Under the pieces are notes generated by a model that worked only from the letters and a program-made list of their open reading frames with translations, searched no databases and had not been told where the DNA came from. Of a DNA stretch of 63,293 nucleotides, positions 46,108-55,363 are shown in pieces; the first letter of the stretch is position 1; the number at the start of each line of letters is the position of its first letter. Source of the stretch: Mycobacterium sp. 852002-51057_SCH5723018 (lineage in GTDB: Bacteria; Actinomycetota; Actinomycetes; Mycobacteriales; Mycobacteriaceae); NCBI RefSeq assembly GCF_001667035.1, contig NZ_LZIR01000029.1, positions 1 to 63,293 on the forward strand, read 5' to 3'. The translations under genes and the position numbers were made by a program.

Positions 46108-47045
46108 GGCAGCTGCGCGCGGCTGTCGAAGCGTTCGCCCAGAGGCATCTCGGCGGCGAGGAGCGCTGGTGCGTGGCGCTGTCCGGCGGCCCGGACTCGC
46201 TGGCGCTGACGGCGGTTGCGGCCCCGCTGCGGCCCACCACCGCGCTGATCGTCGACCACGGCCTGCAGGCCGACTCTGCCGCCGTCGCCGAGACCGCGCG
46301 CAGGCAAGCGCTCGACGTGGGATGCGTTGCGGCACAGGTGCTTCAGGTGAAGGTCGGCGCTGAAGGCGGTCCGGAGGCGGCGGCGGGCGCCGCCCGCTAC
46401 GCCGCGCTGGGCTCCCAGCGCGACGGCGCGGTGCTGCTGGCCCACACGCTCGACGATCAGGCGGAGACGGTGTTGCTGGGGCTGGGCCGCGGCTCCGGGG
46501 TGCGCTCGATCGCCGGGATGCGCCCGCATGACCCGCCGTGGTGCCGGCCGTTGTTGGGGATGCGGCGCGCCGCGACGCACGCCGCATGCCGGGAATTGGG
46601 CCTGACCGCGTGGCAGGACCCGCACAACAGCGACCGCCGCTTCACCCGCGCCCGGCTGCGCCTCGACGTGCTGCCGCAGCTGGAGGACGTGCTTGGTGGC
46701 GGAGTGGCCGAGGCGCTGGCCCGCACCGCGACGGCGTTGCGCGAGGACACCGAGCTGCTCGACGCGCTCGCCGAGCAGGCCCGCCCCGGAGTGCAGGAGG
46801 ACTCCGGGCTGCGAGCGCGAGCCCTGGCCGAACTGCCCGACCCGGTGCGCCGCCGGGTGATCCGCGGCTGGCTAATGGCCGGGGGCGCGACCGGGTTGAC
46901 CGACAAGCAGATCCGAGGCGTGGACGCGCTGGTCACCTCGTGGCGCGGGCAGGGCGGGGTGGCCGTCGGCTCGGCGTTGCGCGGTGAGCGCCTGATCGCC
47001 GGGCGGCTCGACGGCGTGCTCACAATGTGGCGCGAACCTGTGTAA
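46086..47045 (+). CDS. tilS: tRNA(Ile)-lysidine synthetase
   Basis: 319-residue N-type PP-loop ATPase. The P-loop is [11 protein letters not shown], with HTLDDQAET and the downstream RFTRARLR segment typical of TilS. It converts C34 of the minor tRNA-Ile to lysidine, needed to read AUA. It overlaps the metallopeptidase gene by 22 bases. tilS-hpt-ftsH is a conserved bacterial cluster, here interrupted after hpt. Confidence 0.94.
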   Translation: MDRQGAVGQLRAAVEAFAQRHLGGEERWCVALSGGPDSLALTAVAAPLRPTTALIVDHGLQADSAAVAETARRQALDVGCVAAQVLQVKVGAEGGPEAAAGAARYAALGSQRDGAVLLAHTLDDQAETVLLGLGRGSGVRSIAGMRPHDPPWCRPLLGMRRAATHAACRELGLTAWQDPHNSDRRFTRARLRLDVLPQLEDVLGGGVAEALARTATALREDTELLDALAEQARPGVQEDSGLRARALAELPDPVRRRVIRGWLMAGGATGLTDKQIRGVDALVTSWRGQGGVAVGSALRGERLIAGRLDGVLTMWREPV

Positions 47046-47088
47046 ATGGGGGCTGCCGTTGGTTATTCGCCAGTTAGCGTGGCACTCT

Positions 47089-47700
47089 GTGGTCGTGGCC
47101 CAGATCTCCTCGGCGAGCACCCCCGCTCAGCCCGCGGAGCTGTATCCGGGGGACATCAAGTCGGTGCTGCTCACCGCCGAGCAAATCCAGGCCCGCATTA
47201 GCGAACTGGGCGAGGAAATCGGCAACCACTACCGCGACCTGGCCGCCGAGACCGGCCAGGACCTGCTGCTGATCACCGTGCTGAAGGGGGCGGTGATCTT
47301 CGTCACGGATCTGGCCCGCGCGATCCCGGTGCCAACCCAATTCGAATTCATGGCGGTCAGCTCCTACGGGTCCTCGACGTCGTCGTCGGGTGTGGTGCGG
47401 ATCCTCAAAGACCTGGACCGCGACATCAATGACCGCGACGTGCTGATCGTCGAGGACGTCGTCGACTCGGGGCTGACCCTGTCGTGGCTGCTGCGCAATC
47501 TGAAAAGCCGGCACCCGCGCTCGCTGCGCGTGTGCACACTGCTGCGCAAGCCCGACGCGGTGCGTGCCAACGCCGAGATCGCCTACGTGGGCTTCGATAT
47601 TCCCAACGATTTCGTCGTGGGCTACGGCCTGGACTACGACGAGCGTTACCGCGACCTGTCGTACATCGGCATGCTGGACCCGCGGGTCTACGAGCAGTAG
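47089..47700 (+). CDS. hpt: Hypoxanthine-guanine phosphoribosyltransferase
   Basis: About 203 residues from GTG 47089; TTG 47059 or GTG 47095 are other possible starts, none with a good ribosome site. The PRPP-binding loop is [16 protein letters not shown]. The pyrophosphate loop [14 protein letters not shown] and the base-binding end [12 protein letters not shown] are present. It salvages hypoxanthine and guanine to IMP and GMP. It ends 15 bases before the tandem hairpin repeats. Confidence 0.94.
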   Translation: MVVAQISSASTPAQPAELYPGDIKSVLLTAEQIQARISELGEEIGNHYRDLAAETGQDLLLITVLKGAVIFVTDLARAIPVPTQFEFMAVSSYGSSTSSSGVVRILKDLDRDINDRDVLIVEDVVDSGLTLSWLLRNLKSRHPRSLRVCTLLRKPDAVRANAEIAYVGFDIPNDFVVGYGLDYDERYRDLSYIGMLDPRVYEQ

Positions 47701-47714
47701 TCACTAGTTGGGTG

Positions 47715-47832
47715 GTGGCGACCCGCCGCGCCCGGCTACGCCGCGCTTGCGATCTACGCCGCGCTTGCGATCGCCACTGGTCCGATGGTGGCGACCCGCC
47801 GCGCCCGGCTACGCCGCGCTTGCGATCGCCAC
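47715..47832. repeat. Tandem hairpin repeats between hpt and lpqG
   Basis: Two copies of a 45-base unit beginning GTGGCGACCCGCCGCGCCCG and ending GCGATCGCCAC lie at 47715-47777 and 47788-47832. The first contains an extra 18-base internal duplication (TACGCCGCGCTTGCGATC). The ends GTGGCGA/TCGCCAC pair, so each copy can fold. The second touches the lpqG stop codon. A related pair occurs at 56930-57033. It probably serves as a bidirectional terminator. Confidence 0.8.
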
Positions 47833-48575
47833 TAGTTCAGTTCCCACACCGCGGTCACCGAGAAGCTCACCGTCTGCTCGCCAGGTTCCAGCGGAACCAT
47901 GGCCGCGGCACGGGGCGGCGCGGGCGGGCCTCCCGGCGTGGGCGCGCCGCCGGAAGCCTCCGAGATGGACAGCACCCTGCCCAGCCGCAGGCCGGACAGC
48001 TGGGCGTACTGGTCGGCCCGGCCCTTGGCGTCGTTGAACGCCCGCGCGCGGGCGTCCTTGACCAACTCCGAGTCGTCGGCGATGGAGTAGCTCACCGAGG
48101 TGATCCGGGTGGCGTCGCCGCCGGTGCCGACGATGACGGCCAGCATGCGCGACGCCGCGTCGGTCGGGTGGATCTTGACCCGGATCGCATTGGTGGCGCG
48201 ATAGCCGGTGATGTTGGCGGCGCCGGGCTCGGCGTTGCTGTACTGCGGCTGCAGCGTGACCGTGGTGGTGCTGATGTCTTTGCGGTCCACGCCCGCCCCG
48301 ACGAGCGCGTTGATCACCGCCTGCTGGCGATCGTTGGTCTGGTTCATCGCGGAGGTGACGTCGGGCGCGGTGAACTCGATGCCGACGTCGGCGGTGAGGG
48401 TGTCCGGGACGCCTTGCACGTGCCCGGCGCCGACGACGGTCACCTGGCGTGGATTGGCGCCTGGTAGTGCCGGGCTGTGCTTGTCACACGCCGCCACCGC
48501 GGCGACGGTCAGTGCCACCACGACCAAAGCGATCGACCAGCGGACCAACCTCGGGGCGTTCGTTGCGATCGGCAT
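47832..48575 (-). CDS. lpqG: SIMPL-domain lipoprotein LpqG
   Basis: 247 residues. The signal peptide ends in lipobox AAVAAC with C30, so it is lipid-anchored outside the membrane. The rest is a SIMPL/DUF541 domain (VTVVGAGHVQGVPDTLTADV near the start, then DARARAFNDAKGRADQYAQL). The role of the domain is unclear. It converges with hpt across the hairpin repeats. ATG 48575. Confidence 0.9.
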   Translation of the reverse strand: MPIATNAPRLVRWSIALVVVALTVAAVAACDKHSPALPGANPRQVTVVGAGHVQGVPDTLTADVGIEFTAPDVTSAMNQTNDRQQAVINALVGAGVDRKDISTTTVTLQPQYSNAEPGAANITGYRATNAIRVKIHPTDAASRMLAVIVGTGGDATRITSVSYSIADDSELVKDARARAFNDAKGRADQYAQLSGLRLGRVLSISEASGGAPTPGGPPAPPRAAAMVPLEPGEQTVSFSVTAVWELN

Positions 48576-48789
48576 GTGTGGACCCTAGCCCCTCCACTGC
48601 GCCGACGATGCGCGACAACCAGTTCGATATGACGGCCATCGCGAACAACTGCGCGATCACAAGCGCGAGAGGAAGATCCGCGGCGATGGTGACCCAAATC
48701 AGCGCAGGAGTTGCGAGCGGTCCGGCCGTCAATCCCGCCAGCACGCCCAGCGCTTGTACTGAGCCCGCTTCGCGCGTGTTCCTTCTCAC
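48484..48789 (-). CDS. Possible small membrane protein downstream of the P450
   Basis: 101 codons starting with GTG one base after the P450 stop, so coupling is possible. Residues 13-65 could form two membrane helices (ALGVLAGLTAGPLATPALIW and LPLALVIAQLFAMAVISNWL). However, it overlaps the first 92 bases of lpqG in another frame and its polar tail looks like antisense-type Arg-rich noise. The codon bias is weaker than in core genes, like the P450 itself. It may be a truncated gene. No family recognised. Confidence 0.3.
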   Translation of the reverse strand: MRRNTREAGSVQALGVLAGLTAGPLATPALIWVTIAADLPLALVIAQLFAMAVISNWLSRIVGAVEGLGSTHADRNERPEVGPLVDRFGRGGTDRRRGGGV

Positions 48790-48790
48790 G

Positions 48791-50029
48791 TCACGACAGG
48801 TGGACGGGAAGCGCGGCTAGTCCTCGCATCAAAGTGCTGCTGCGGTACTGCAGAGAAACGTTGTCATCGAGGTTAATTCGCTCGAATCGGCTGAGCAGCC
48901 TTCCGATCGCAATCTCACCCTCGAATCGCGCGAGCGGCGCTCCAAGGCAGTGGTGAATGCCGTGGCCGAACGCGATGTGGGGGTTAGGAGTTCTGGTCAC
49001 GTCGAGGCGATCGGGATCGTCGAACTTGCGATCGTCGTGATTGGCCGCCAGCAGAGCCACCAACACCGGTTCGCCCGCGGGTATTTCGACATCGCCAACC
49101 CGAACGGCTTCGGTGGTGAAGCGCTGCGTGGCCATGTTGAGCGGGCTCTCGAACCGCAAAAATTCCTCCACCGCCCGCGGCAGCAGTGCGCTATCCGCAC
49201 GCACCGCCGTCAACTGAGATGGATTGCGCAGCAAGGCCAGGACGCCGTTGCCGATGAGGTTCACCGTGGTTTCGTAGCCCGCCAGTATCAGCAGGAAAGC
49301 CGTCGACACCACCTCGTCGGCGGACAGTCGATCGTCGGCGTCCGACGACTGCACCAAAGCGCTGAGCAGGTCATCCGCGGGCAGCCGGCGCTTAGCGTCG
49401 ACCAATCTGGCCAAGAGGTCGACTAGTGCGTTCTCAGCGGCGCTCAATTCATCCGGATTGGTGCTGGTCAGCAGAGGTTCGACGTGCATACGAAACTGGC
49501 TGCGATCCTCTGAAGGCACGCCCAGCAACTCGCTAATGACCCGCAGCGGCAACTGGACCGCGTACGACTGCATCAGGTCCACCACGCCCCCGTCCGCGGC
49601 CGTGGCTGCGATGCGCTCAAGCAGTTCGTCGGCGATCCGGACGATGTCGGGCCTCATCTTTTGCACACTGCGCGCGGTAAACGCGTTGGCAACCAGTTTG
49701 CGCAACCGAGTGTGATCGGGCGGATCCTGCAGCAGCATGTGGCTGTAGAGCAATGCCCTGTGCGGACCTTCATCGCCCGAGGGGAAAAGCTCCATCACCC
49801 CACGCCAATCCTTGCTCAGCCGTGGATCGATCAAGGCGGCCTTCGCCTCGGCGTAACGGGTGATCAGCCATACCCGACGACCACCCCACATCACGACGCG
49901 ACACGCTGGGCCGCCGGCGCGTAGCTGGCGATACGCGGCGTGCGGATCCTGGATGAACGCCCTGCCAAGCCGCGGCAAGTTCTGCGCCGGAACAAGCTCG
50001 TCGTCGACCCGGCAGTCGTTCTGGCTCAT
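48791..50029 (-). CDS. Cytochrome P450
   Basis: 412-residue soluble bacterial P450. The heme loop FGHGIHHCLGAPLAR gives axial C361. The I-helix LILAGYETT holds the oxygen-activating Thr, and EEFLRFES the ExxR. The sequence style resembles CYP107/CYP105-type enzymes of secondary metabolism; the substrate is unknown. It is not found here in M. tuberculosis. GC content and codon bias are lower than in neighbouring core genes. An HTH regulator lies 70 bases upstream on the same strand. No ferredoxin partner is encoded nearby. Confidence 0.92.
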   Translation of the reverse strand: MSQNDCRVDDELVPAQNLPRLGRAFIQDPHAAYRQLRAGGPACRVVMWGGRRVWLITRYAEAKAALIDPRLSKDWRGVMELFPSGDEGPHRALLYSHMLLQDPPDHTRLRKLVANAFTARSVQKMRPDIVRIADELLERIAATAADGGVVDLMQSYAVQLPLRVISELLGVPSEDRSQFRMHVEPLLTSTNPDELSAAENALVDLLARLVDAKRRLPADDLLSALVQSSDADDRLSADEVVSTAFLLILAGYETTVNLIGNGVLALLRNPSQLTAVRADSALLPRAVEEFLRFESPLNMATQRFTTEAVRVGDVEIPAGEPVLVALLAANHDDRKFDDPDRLDVTRTPNPHIAFGHGIHHCLGAPLARFEGEIAIGRLLSRFERINLDDNVSLQYRSSTLMRGLAALPVHLS

Positions 50030-50099
50030 AACTCGGATAGTGCACGGGCCGGCCGCAGTTATCCAGGACGCCCAATTCCTGGTAGCGCTGCACCCAGGC

Positions 50100-50897
50100 T
50101 CAGCCGTTGACCATCCGGCGGAGTCCGGCTTCGGACGCGGAACCAGGTTCGGCCCAGTACGCCACGAGCCAGTGACCCGTTGAGGGCAACATCATCTGCT
50201 GATAGTTGAGATCCAGCGGCCCAACCCGCGGATGGTTCACCAACATGACTCCGGCGGCTTCCTGCTTCACGTCGTGGCGGGCCCACAGTTGTCGGAACCG
50301 GGCACTGTGCTGCCGCAACTCACACACCAGGTTGAGCAGAGCTGGGTCCGGACGCTGCCCGTATAAGGAGCGAAGTAAAGGCACCGCCCAGGCGGTCAAC
50401 GGCCTCCAGTTGCGGTGGAAATGTCGCATCTCCGGTTCGAGAAACAACGCCCGTATCGTGTTCGCCCCAACGGAATAGTGTGGTGAGAACGCCGCGGCGA
50501 GCTTGTTTGCGGCAACCACGGTCAGGCCTGGGTCCACCACGTGCCCGATCGCCAGCGGCCAGCCGTCGATAAGAGCCTCGATCCCGGGATGCAGCTCCTG
50601 CAACGAGTCAACTCGTGTGTTCGAATGGTGCATCAAGTTGCGCATGTACGCGACGGCCTGGTCATCCAGTCTCAATGCACGCCCGATGGCGTCGAGCACC
50701 TGCTCCGACGGATTGTCTTCTCGTCCTTGCTCTAGACGCAGGTAGTAGTCGGTGCTGATACCGGCGAGCACCGCGACTTCCTCGCGGCGTAGCCCTGCGA
50801 CTCGGCGGCGTCCGCCGGCCGGCAGACCGACCTCGGCGGGCTGCACCAGGCTCCGCCTGGCTCGCAGAAACTGCCCCAGGGCAGATCCCTCGGCCAT
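50100..50897 (-). CDS. HTH regulator with MmyB-like ligand-binding domain
   Basis: 265 residues from ATG 50897 (ribosome site GGAGGG). An N-terminal XRE helix-turn-helix (RRVAGLRREEVAVLAGIST followed by DYYLRLEQG) leads to an MmyB-type PAS-like domain that binds fatty acid-like ligands in characterised members. The family often controls an adjacent oxidoreductase; here the P450 gene lies directly downstream and is the likely target. The frame remains open upstream, but that part is AT-richer and not protein-like. Confidence 0.88.
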   Translation of the reverse strand: MAEGSALGQFLRARRSLVQPAEVGLPAGGRRRVAGLRREEVAVLAGISTDYYLRLEQGREDNPSEQVLDAIGRALRLDDQAVAYMRNLMHHSNTRVDSLQELHPGIEALIDGWPLAIGHVVDPGLTVVAANKLAAAFSPHYSVGANTIRALFLEPEMRHFHRNWRPLTAWAVPLLRSLYGQRPDPALLNLVCELRQHSARFRQLWARHDVKQEAAGVMLVNHPRVGPLDLNYQQMMLPSTGHWLVAYWAEPGSASEAGLRRMVNG

Positions 50898-51264
50898 CGG
50901 CCCTCCGTCTCGTGCAAGCTGTGAATCACCCGCCTCCGCGAGCATAACTCCGCAGATCGCCGCACAAGCTAACCCCCTGTACGCCGGACCGACTGGCAAA
51001 GTGCCAGCAAAGCCTAGTGCCCGCCATGGCAATCGGATCAATCTTCATGTCAAACTCTAAACATATTGGTTTGCAACCACTTTCATTGAACACCCATAAA
51101 TTGCAGCATATCCGATCAGCTAAATGAACAGTTTTTGACTCGGCCATGAACAGGTGCCCGGAAGCCTTGTGATGCCCGGACGGTGCAGGCCTAACCTCTG
51201 AGCTGCTTCGGTGACGTCGTCGTCACTGAAAACCCTTGATCGAACGCTCTTTTGGGGAGGACTC
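50898..51264. other. AT-rich gap between regulator and PE gene
   Basis: 367 bases without a believable gene. The part at 51040-51150 is clearly AT-richer than the rest of the window (for example AAACATATTGGTTTGC), and should hold the promoters of the divergent regulator and PE-PPE transcripts. It may also mark the edge of an acquired P450 segment. No inverted repeat strong enough to call an operator was found. Confidence 0.5.
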
Positions 51265-51564
51265 ATGTCGCTCGTGATCACACAGCCCGAGACGCTTGCA
51301 GTGGCCGCGGCCGAAATGCAGGCACTGAATGCGTTGGTGTCGTCGGGAAACGCCGCCGCCGCGTCACCGACCACCGGGGTGGTTCCCGCCGCCGCCGATG
51401 TGGTGTCGGCGTTGACCGCCGTTCAATTCGCTTCGCATGCACGGCTTTACCAGGAGATCAGCGCCCAGGCCACAGCGATGCGAGAGCAGTTCGCGGCAAT
51501 ACTGGGCATCAGCGCCGGCTCGTATTCGGCCACCGAGGCCGCCAACACGAACACGGTCGGCTAG
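51265..51564 (+). CDS. PE family protein (PE32-like)
   Basis: 99 residues, the same length as PE32 (Rv3622c). The PE domain begins [20 protein letters not shown] and contains the conserved helical hairpin to the end. ATG 51265 has GGGGAGGA upstream. It lies 2 bases before the PPE gene; such pairs fold together and are exported by ESX systems, usually ESX-5. It ends ANTNTVG without extension. Confidence 0.92.
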   Translation: MSLVITQPETLAVAAAEMQALNALVSSGNAAAASPTTGVVPAAADVVSALTAVQFASHARLYQEISAQATAMREQFAAILGISAGSYSATEAANTNTVG

Positions 51565-51566
51565 CC

Positions 51567-52787
51567 ATGCTGGATTTCGCACAGTTGCCACCCGAGATCA
51601 ATTCCGCCCTCATGTATTCCGGCCCCGGATCGGGTCCCATGCTGGCCGCCGCGGCGGCATGGGACGGGCTGGCCACCGAGCTGCGCGACACCGCGTCCTC
51701 CTACGGGTTGTTGATCACCGGCCTGACCGACGGACCGTGGCAGGGTCCGGCGGCGGCGTCCATGGCAGCCGCGGCCGCGCCCCAGCTGGCGTGGCTGACC
51801 GGGACTGCGGGCCAGGCGGAACAGGCGGCGGCCCAGGCCGCCGGGGCGGCGAGCGCCTATGAGGCGGCGTTTGGGGCGACGGTGCCGCCGCCGGCGATCG
51901 CGGCCAACCGGGCGCTGCTGATGGCGTTGCTGGCGACCAACTTCCTCGGTCAGAACACGGCGGCGATCGCGGCCACCGAGGCGCAATACGCCGAGATGTG
52001 GGCCCAGGACGCGGCCACGATGTACAGCTATGCGGGCGCGTCGGCGGCGGCTGCGGCGTTGACGCCGTTCACCCCGGCCGCGCCCAGCACCGACCCGGGC
52101 GGGCCGGCCGCACAGGCCGCCGCCGTGGCCCAGGCGGTCGGGTCGGCCTCCGGCGCGCAGGGGGTGTACGGGATCCCCAATGTGCTGCTGGGCCTGGCCG
52201 GATTGACGAATTCTCCGCCGTGGTTGGCCAATCCTGCGGCCGCGCTGGGTCTCACCGGGCACGTCTGGAACAGCAATGGTGACGGGATCGTCGTGAGTGG
52301 AATGTTCGGCGACCTGGTGGAGGGGTTAACCGGCTCGGCCACCGTGGACGCCAGCACCGGATTTGACGCGTTCATCCGATTGATTTCTCCCACAAGGCTT
52401 TTCACCACCGCATTCAAGGACATCCAAGGCTTGGCGCAGGCGGTGATGCCGCAGGCCGCGAAGGCGGCCGAGGGCGCCGCTAAGGCCATCGAGGCGGTGC
52501 CGCACGCCGTTTCGGGCGCCGTTGGGGGTGCCGCCGGGGGTGTGGGCAGGGCGGCGTCCGTGGGCGGATTGTCGGTCCCGGCTTCCTGGGTTGGCGCGGC
52601 GCCTTCGGCGAGCCCGGCCGTCTCGGCGCTCAACGGGATGGGCGCCGCCGCGGCCGCCGAGCCCGTCACGAACGCGGTGGGCGGACTGCCGATGATGGGT
52701 GCCGGTTCGCGCGGCGCAGCCCACTTTGCCGCTCCACGTTACGGATTCAAGCCGACGGTGGTGACGCAGCCCCCGGCGGGGGGATGA
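51567..52787 (+). CDS. PPE family protein, SVP subgroup (PPE65-like)
   Basis: 406 residues. The PPE domain (1-180) begins [19 protein letters not shown] and contains the WxG turn as GPWQGPAAA. The C-terminal SVP motif GGLSVPASW marks the SVP subfamily. Partner of the preceding PE protein. In M. tuberculosis the ESAT-6-like genes esxW and esxV follow PPE65; none follows here. Confidence 0.93.
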   Translation: MLDFAQLPPEINSALMYSGPGSGPMLAAAAAWDGLATELRDTASSYGLLITGLTDGPWQGPAAASMAAAAAPQLAWLTGTAGQAEQAAAQAAGAASAYEAAFGATVPPPAIAANRALLMALLATNFLGQNTAAIAATEAQYAEMWAQDAATMYSYAGASAAAAALTPFTPAAPSTDPGGPAAQAAAVAQAVGSASGAQGVYGIPNVLLGLAGLTNSPPWLANPAAALGLTGHVWNSNGDGIVVSGMFGDLVEGLTGSATVDASTGFDAFIRLISPTRLFTTAFKDIQGLAQAVMPQAAKAAEGAAKAIEAVPHAVSGAVGGAAGGVGRAASVGGLSVPASWVGAAPSASPAVSALNGMGAAAAAEPVTNAVGGLPMMGAGSRGAAHFAAPRYGFKPTVVTQPPAGG

Positions 52788-52851
52788 GGTAGAGCGGGTC
52801 GGCCGGAAGGATCGTCGCGGCCTTTCCGCCAGACGGTCCCTAGAGCCCGGC

Positions 52852-53142
52852 TTATCCGTCGATGTGCGTCGGCGGGTCGGCGAAGGCGAGATCCCCCGGT
52901 TGCTGGTCAGGGCCCATCAAATCGCAATATCTTTCGGGCACCAGGTAGGAACTGGCACCGTGAGGAACGAACTGAGGCGTGTCCACGCAACGTTGCCAGG
53001 TGCCGTCGGGCTGGATGGGTCCATCGCACTTGCTGAGAAAGCCGTCTCCGTACTGGCAGCCGGCGCTGGCCGGCGGCGCCGAGGCGATCAGCCCTGCGGT
53101 CATCAGCAGGGCAGCCAATCCTGCGACGATGCTGCGTTTCAT
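52852..53142 (-). CDS. Small secreted mycobacterial protein
   Basis: 96 residues. A Sec signal peptide (MKRSIVAGLAALLMTAGLIA, cleavage after PASA) leaves a mature protein of about 67 residues. Four cysteines occur in SAGCQYGDGFLSKCDGP, QRCVDT and ERYCDLM. The CDGP-x-PDG-x-W-x-RC pattern recurs in small exported mycobacterial proteins of unknown role. ATG 53142 with CGGAGG upstream. It follows the dehydrogenase gene by 17 bases on the same strand. Confidence 0.8.
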   Translation of the reverse strand: MKRSIVAGLAALLMTAGLIASAPPASAGCQYGDGFLSKCDGPIQPDGTWQRCVDTPQFVPHGASSYLVPERYCDLMGPDQQPGDLAFADPPTHIDG

Positions 53143-53159
53143 GATTGCCTCCGTTCGGA

Positions 53160-54173
53160 CTACGGCGTCACCAAAATCTTGCAGTGCCGCTCGGGGTCGG
53201 CGAGGTCGTCGAAGGCCTGCCCGACGCCGTCCAGGCCTACCTCTCCAGTGATGAGCGGCGTGACGTCGATGTCGCCTTCGGCCAGCGCGCGCAACGAGTC
53301 GCCGAACTCGTCGGGCGTGTAGGCCAGGACGAACTGGACGTTGATCTCCTTGGCGATCGCGAAGAACGGGTGCACGGTGTCGGGCTGCATGCACACCCCG
53401 GCGACCACCAGGCGGGTGCCCGGCCGCGCCCGCCGCAGCACATCGTCGATGATCCCAGGCACCCCGACCGCCTCGAACACCACAGCGGGCTTGACGGTGT
53501 CGAACGGCGAGCCCTGCGCCGCATCTAGCGTCTGATGTGCGCCCATCGCCGTCGCCAACTCGCGCCGCTTTGTCGAAAAGTCCGATGCCGCAATGTTTTC
53601 CACCCCACGAACTTTGAGAGCGGCTATGATGGCGACACCGATCGGGCCGCAACCAAGCACCAGGGCGGTCTCACCCGGCTGAATGTTTGACTTGTTGACG
53701 GCGTGCAGCCCCACCGCCATGGGTTCGGTCAGGGCCGCGTGTTTGAGGTCAAGACCGTTGGGGATCGGCAGCAGTAGTGGCGCCGACAGCAACATCCGCT
53801 CGGCGAAGCCGCCAATTGTGTTGTTGCTGGACAGGATCGGCTCGACGCGCTTTCCCGACAGCAGCACCGGAATCGAGGTGACCGGTGTTCCGGGCGGGTG
53901 GGTGTCGGTGTCGGGGCCGACGTCCAGGATTTCGGCGCTGTATTCGTGCCCCATGAAAATGTCCTGGCCCAGGTCGACATTCATGCCTGCAGCCCCGAGC
54001 CCCATCTGCTCGCTCAGCTCGAGCATCTCCGCGCCGTGGGCGGCGAAATGCAAGTCAGTACCGCATATTCCACATGCTCGCACATCCACCAGCACCTGGC
54101 CCGGCCCGGGCGCCGGCTCAGGCACGTCGTCCCGGTACACCATGCGGCCGTCCCGCAATACCGCAGCGCGCAT
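53160..54173 (-). CDS. Zinc-dependent alcohol dehydrogenase family protein
   Basis: 337-residue medium-chain dehydrogenase/reductase. Catalytic zinc ligands lie in CGICGTDLHF and GHEYSAEI. The Rossmann glycines are in VLGCGPIGVAII. The usual four-cysteine structural-zinc lobe is replaced by a different segment around residues 95-115. It oxidises or reduces an unknown alcohol or aldehyde. It overlaps the LLM gene by one base (TGATG), last in the ephA-LLM-ADH operon, consistent with successive steps on one substrate. Absent from this position in M. tuberculosis. Confidence 0.88.
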   Translation of the reverse strand: MRAAVLRDGRMVYRDDVPEPAPGPGQVLVDVRACGICGTDLHFAAHGAEMLELSEQMGLGAAGMNVDLGQDIFMGHEYSAEILDVGPDTDTHPPGTPVTSIPVLLSGKRVEPILSSNNTIGGFAERMLLSAPLLLPIPNGLDLKHAALTEPMAVGLHAVNKSNIQPGETALVLGCGPIGVAIIAALKVRGVENIAASDFSTKRRELATAMGAHQTLDAAQGSPFDTVKPAVVFEAVGVPGIIDDVLRRARPGTRLVVAGVCMQPDTVHPFFAIAKEINVQFVLAYTPDEFGDSLRALAEGDIDVTPLITGEVGLDGVGQAFDDLADPERHCKILVTP

Positions 54174-55363
54174 CAGCTTCTCACGCCTTTCTGTTCGTCG
54201 ACATGCTCGGTGATGGCCTTCACCACGGCCTCACCGGCGCGGCCGATCAATTGGTCGCGCTTGCCCCGGGCCCAGTCGTGAGACGACCGCGACGCCTCGA
54301 GCTGCCCTTTGAAATGCGGAATCACCTTGCGGGCGACCAGGTCATAGCTGTGGTAGGTCGCCTCGGGGCAGGCCCAGTCGTGGCCCAGCATCAGCAGCGT
54401 CCCGAAACCGCCCGAGCGCTCCAGTAGATTCTCGATGTGTTCGATCGCGTCGTCGGGCGTGCCGATGCAGCAATTGCCCTTGGCCGCATAGTCTTCCACG
54501 AACTCGTACGGTGTCTGGGTTGCTCCGTCGACGGTGTTGGAAAGCGGGACGAACCCCGCCGCGCCAAAATAGTCCGCGAAATCCTGTAAGCCGTAGGTGC
54601 AATCGTCGATTGCCTGCTCTCGGGTGTCGGCGATGTGCATGATGCTCAGAACGCGCCAGTCGGCGCGGTCCGGCTCGTTGCGGCCGACTTTGGCGGCCTG
54701 CTCGCGCACGACGTCCCAGGTGTTCTCCAGCGCGGCGTAGCCGCCGGGCACCGACATCGACAGGGATAGCAGCGACGTCCCCAGCGCACCGGCCAGTCGC
54801 GGTCCGGACGGCGATATCATTGCCGCCGTGGCGATCTCGGGGTAGGGCCAGGTGAACGGGCGGATGTGTAACTGGGCGTCGCGCAGCGTGAACCAGTCGG
54901 TGTGGCGGTCGATTCGCTCGGTGGGCCCGGCGCGGAACAGCGCTAGGATCGCCTCGAGGGACTCCTGCATCATGTGCCGCTGGTCGACGGGGTCGATGCC
55001 CATCATGTACGCATCCGACGGCAGCGCGCCGGGACCGGTGCCGAAGACGACCCTGCCCCGGGTCAGATGGTCTAACAGCACCCAGCGGTCGGCCACCATC
55101 AGCGGATGGTGGTAGGGCAGCGACACCACCCCGGTACCCAGCCGAATGTGCTTGGTCCGTTCGGCCGCGGCCGCAATGAAGACCTCCGGGCATGCGATCA
55201 GCTCGTAGCCACCCGAGTGGTGCTCACCGAACCAGGCCTCGTCGAAGCCGAGGCGGTCCAGCGCGACGACACGCTCCATGTCGTATTCCAGTGCCACCGT
55301 GGGGGATTGGCCGGTGGGATGAAACGGCGTGATGAAGACGCCGAAACGCAGGGGTGCGCTCAT
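54173..55363 (-). CDS. Luciferase-like flavin monooxygenase (Rv3618-like)
   Basis: 396 residues, near-collinear with Rv3618. A TIM-barrel LLM protein beginning MSAPLRFGVFITPFHPTGQS, with FGEHHSGGYEL and GTGPGALPSDAYMMG typical of FMN- or F420-dependent members. ATG 55363 overlaps the ephA stop (ATGA). It probably hydroxylates or oxidises a lipid-derived substrate in the same route as EphA and the dehydrogenase; the substrate is unknown. Confidence 0.9.
   Translation of the reverse strand: MSAPLRFGVFITPFHPTGQSPTVALEYDMERVVALDRLGFDEAWFGEHHSGGYELIACPEVFIAAAAERTKHIRLGTGVVSLPYHHPLMVADRWVLLDHLTRGRVVFGTGPGALPSDAYMMGIDPVDQRHMMQESLEAILALFRAGPTERIDRHTDWFTLRDAQLHIRPFTWPYPEIATAAMISPSGPRLAGALGTSLLSLSMSVPGGYAALENTWDVVREQAAKVGRNEPDRADWRVLSIMHIADTREQAIDDCTYGLQDFADYFGAAGFVPLSNTVDGATQTPYEFVEDYAAKGNCCIGTPDDAIEHIENLLERSGGFGTLLMLGHDWACPEATYHSYDLVARKVIPHFKGQLEASRSSHDWARGKRDQLIGRAGEAVVKAITEHVDEQKGVRS

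Noticed and set aside
44050..46587. 845-codon minus-strand frame across dacB, the metallopeptidase and tilS
   Set aside because: Arg/Pro/Ala-rich shadow of three well-identified genes on the plus strand, with no domain of its own.
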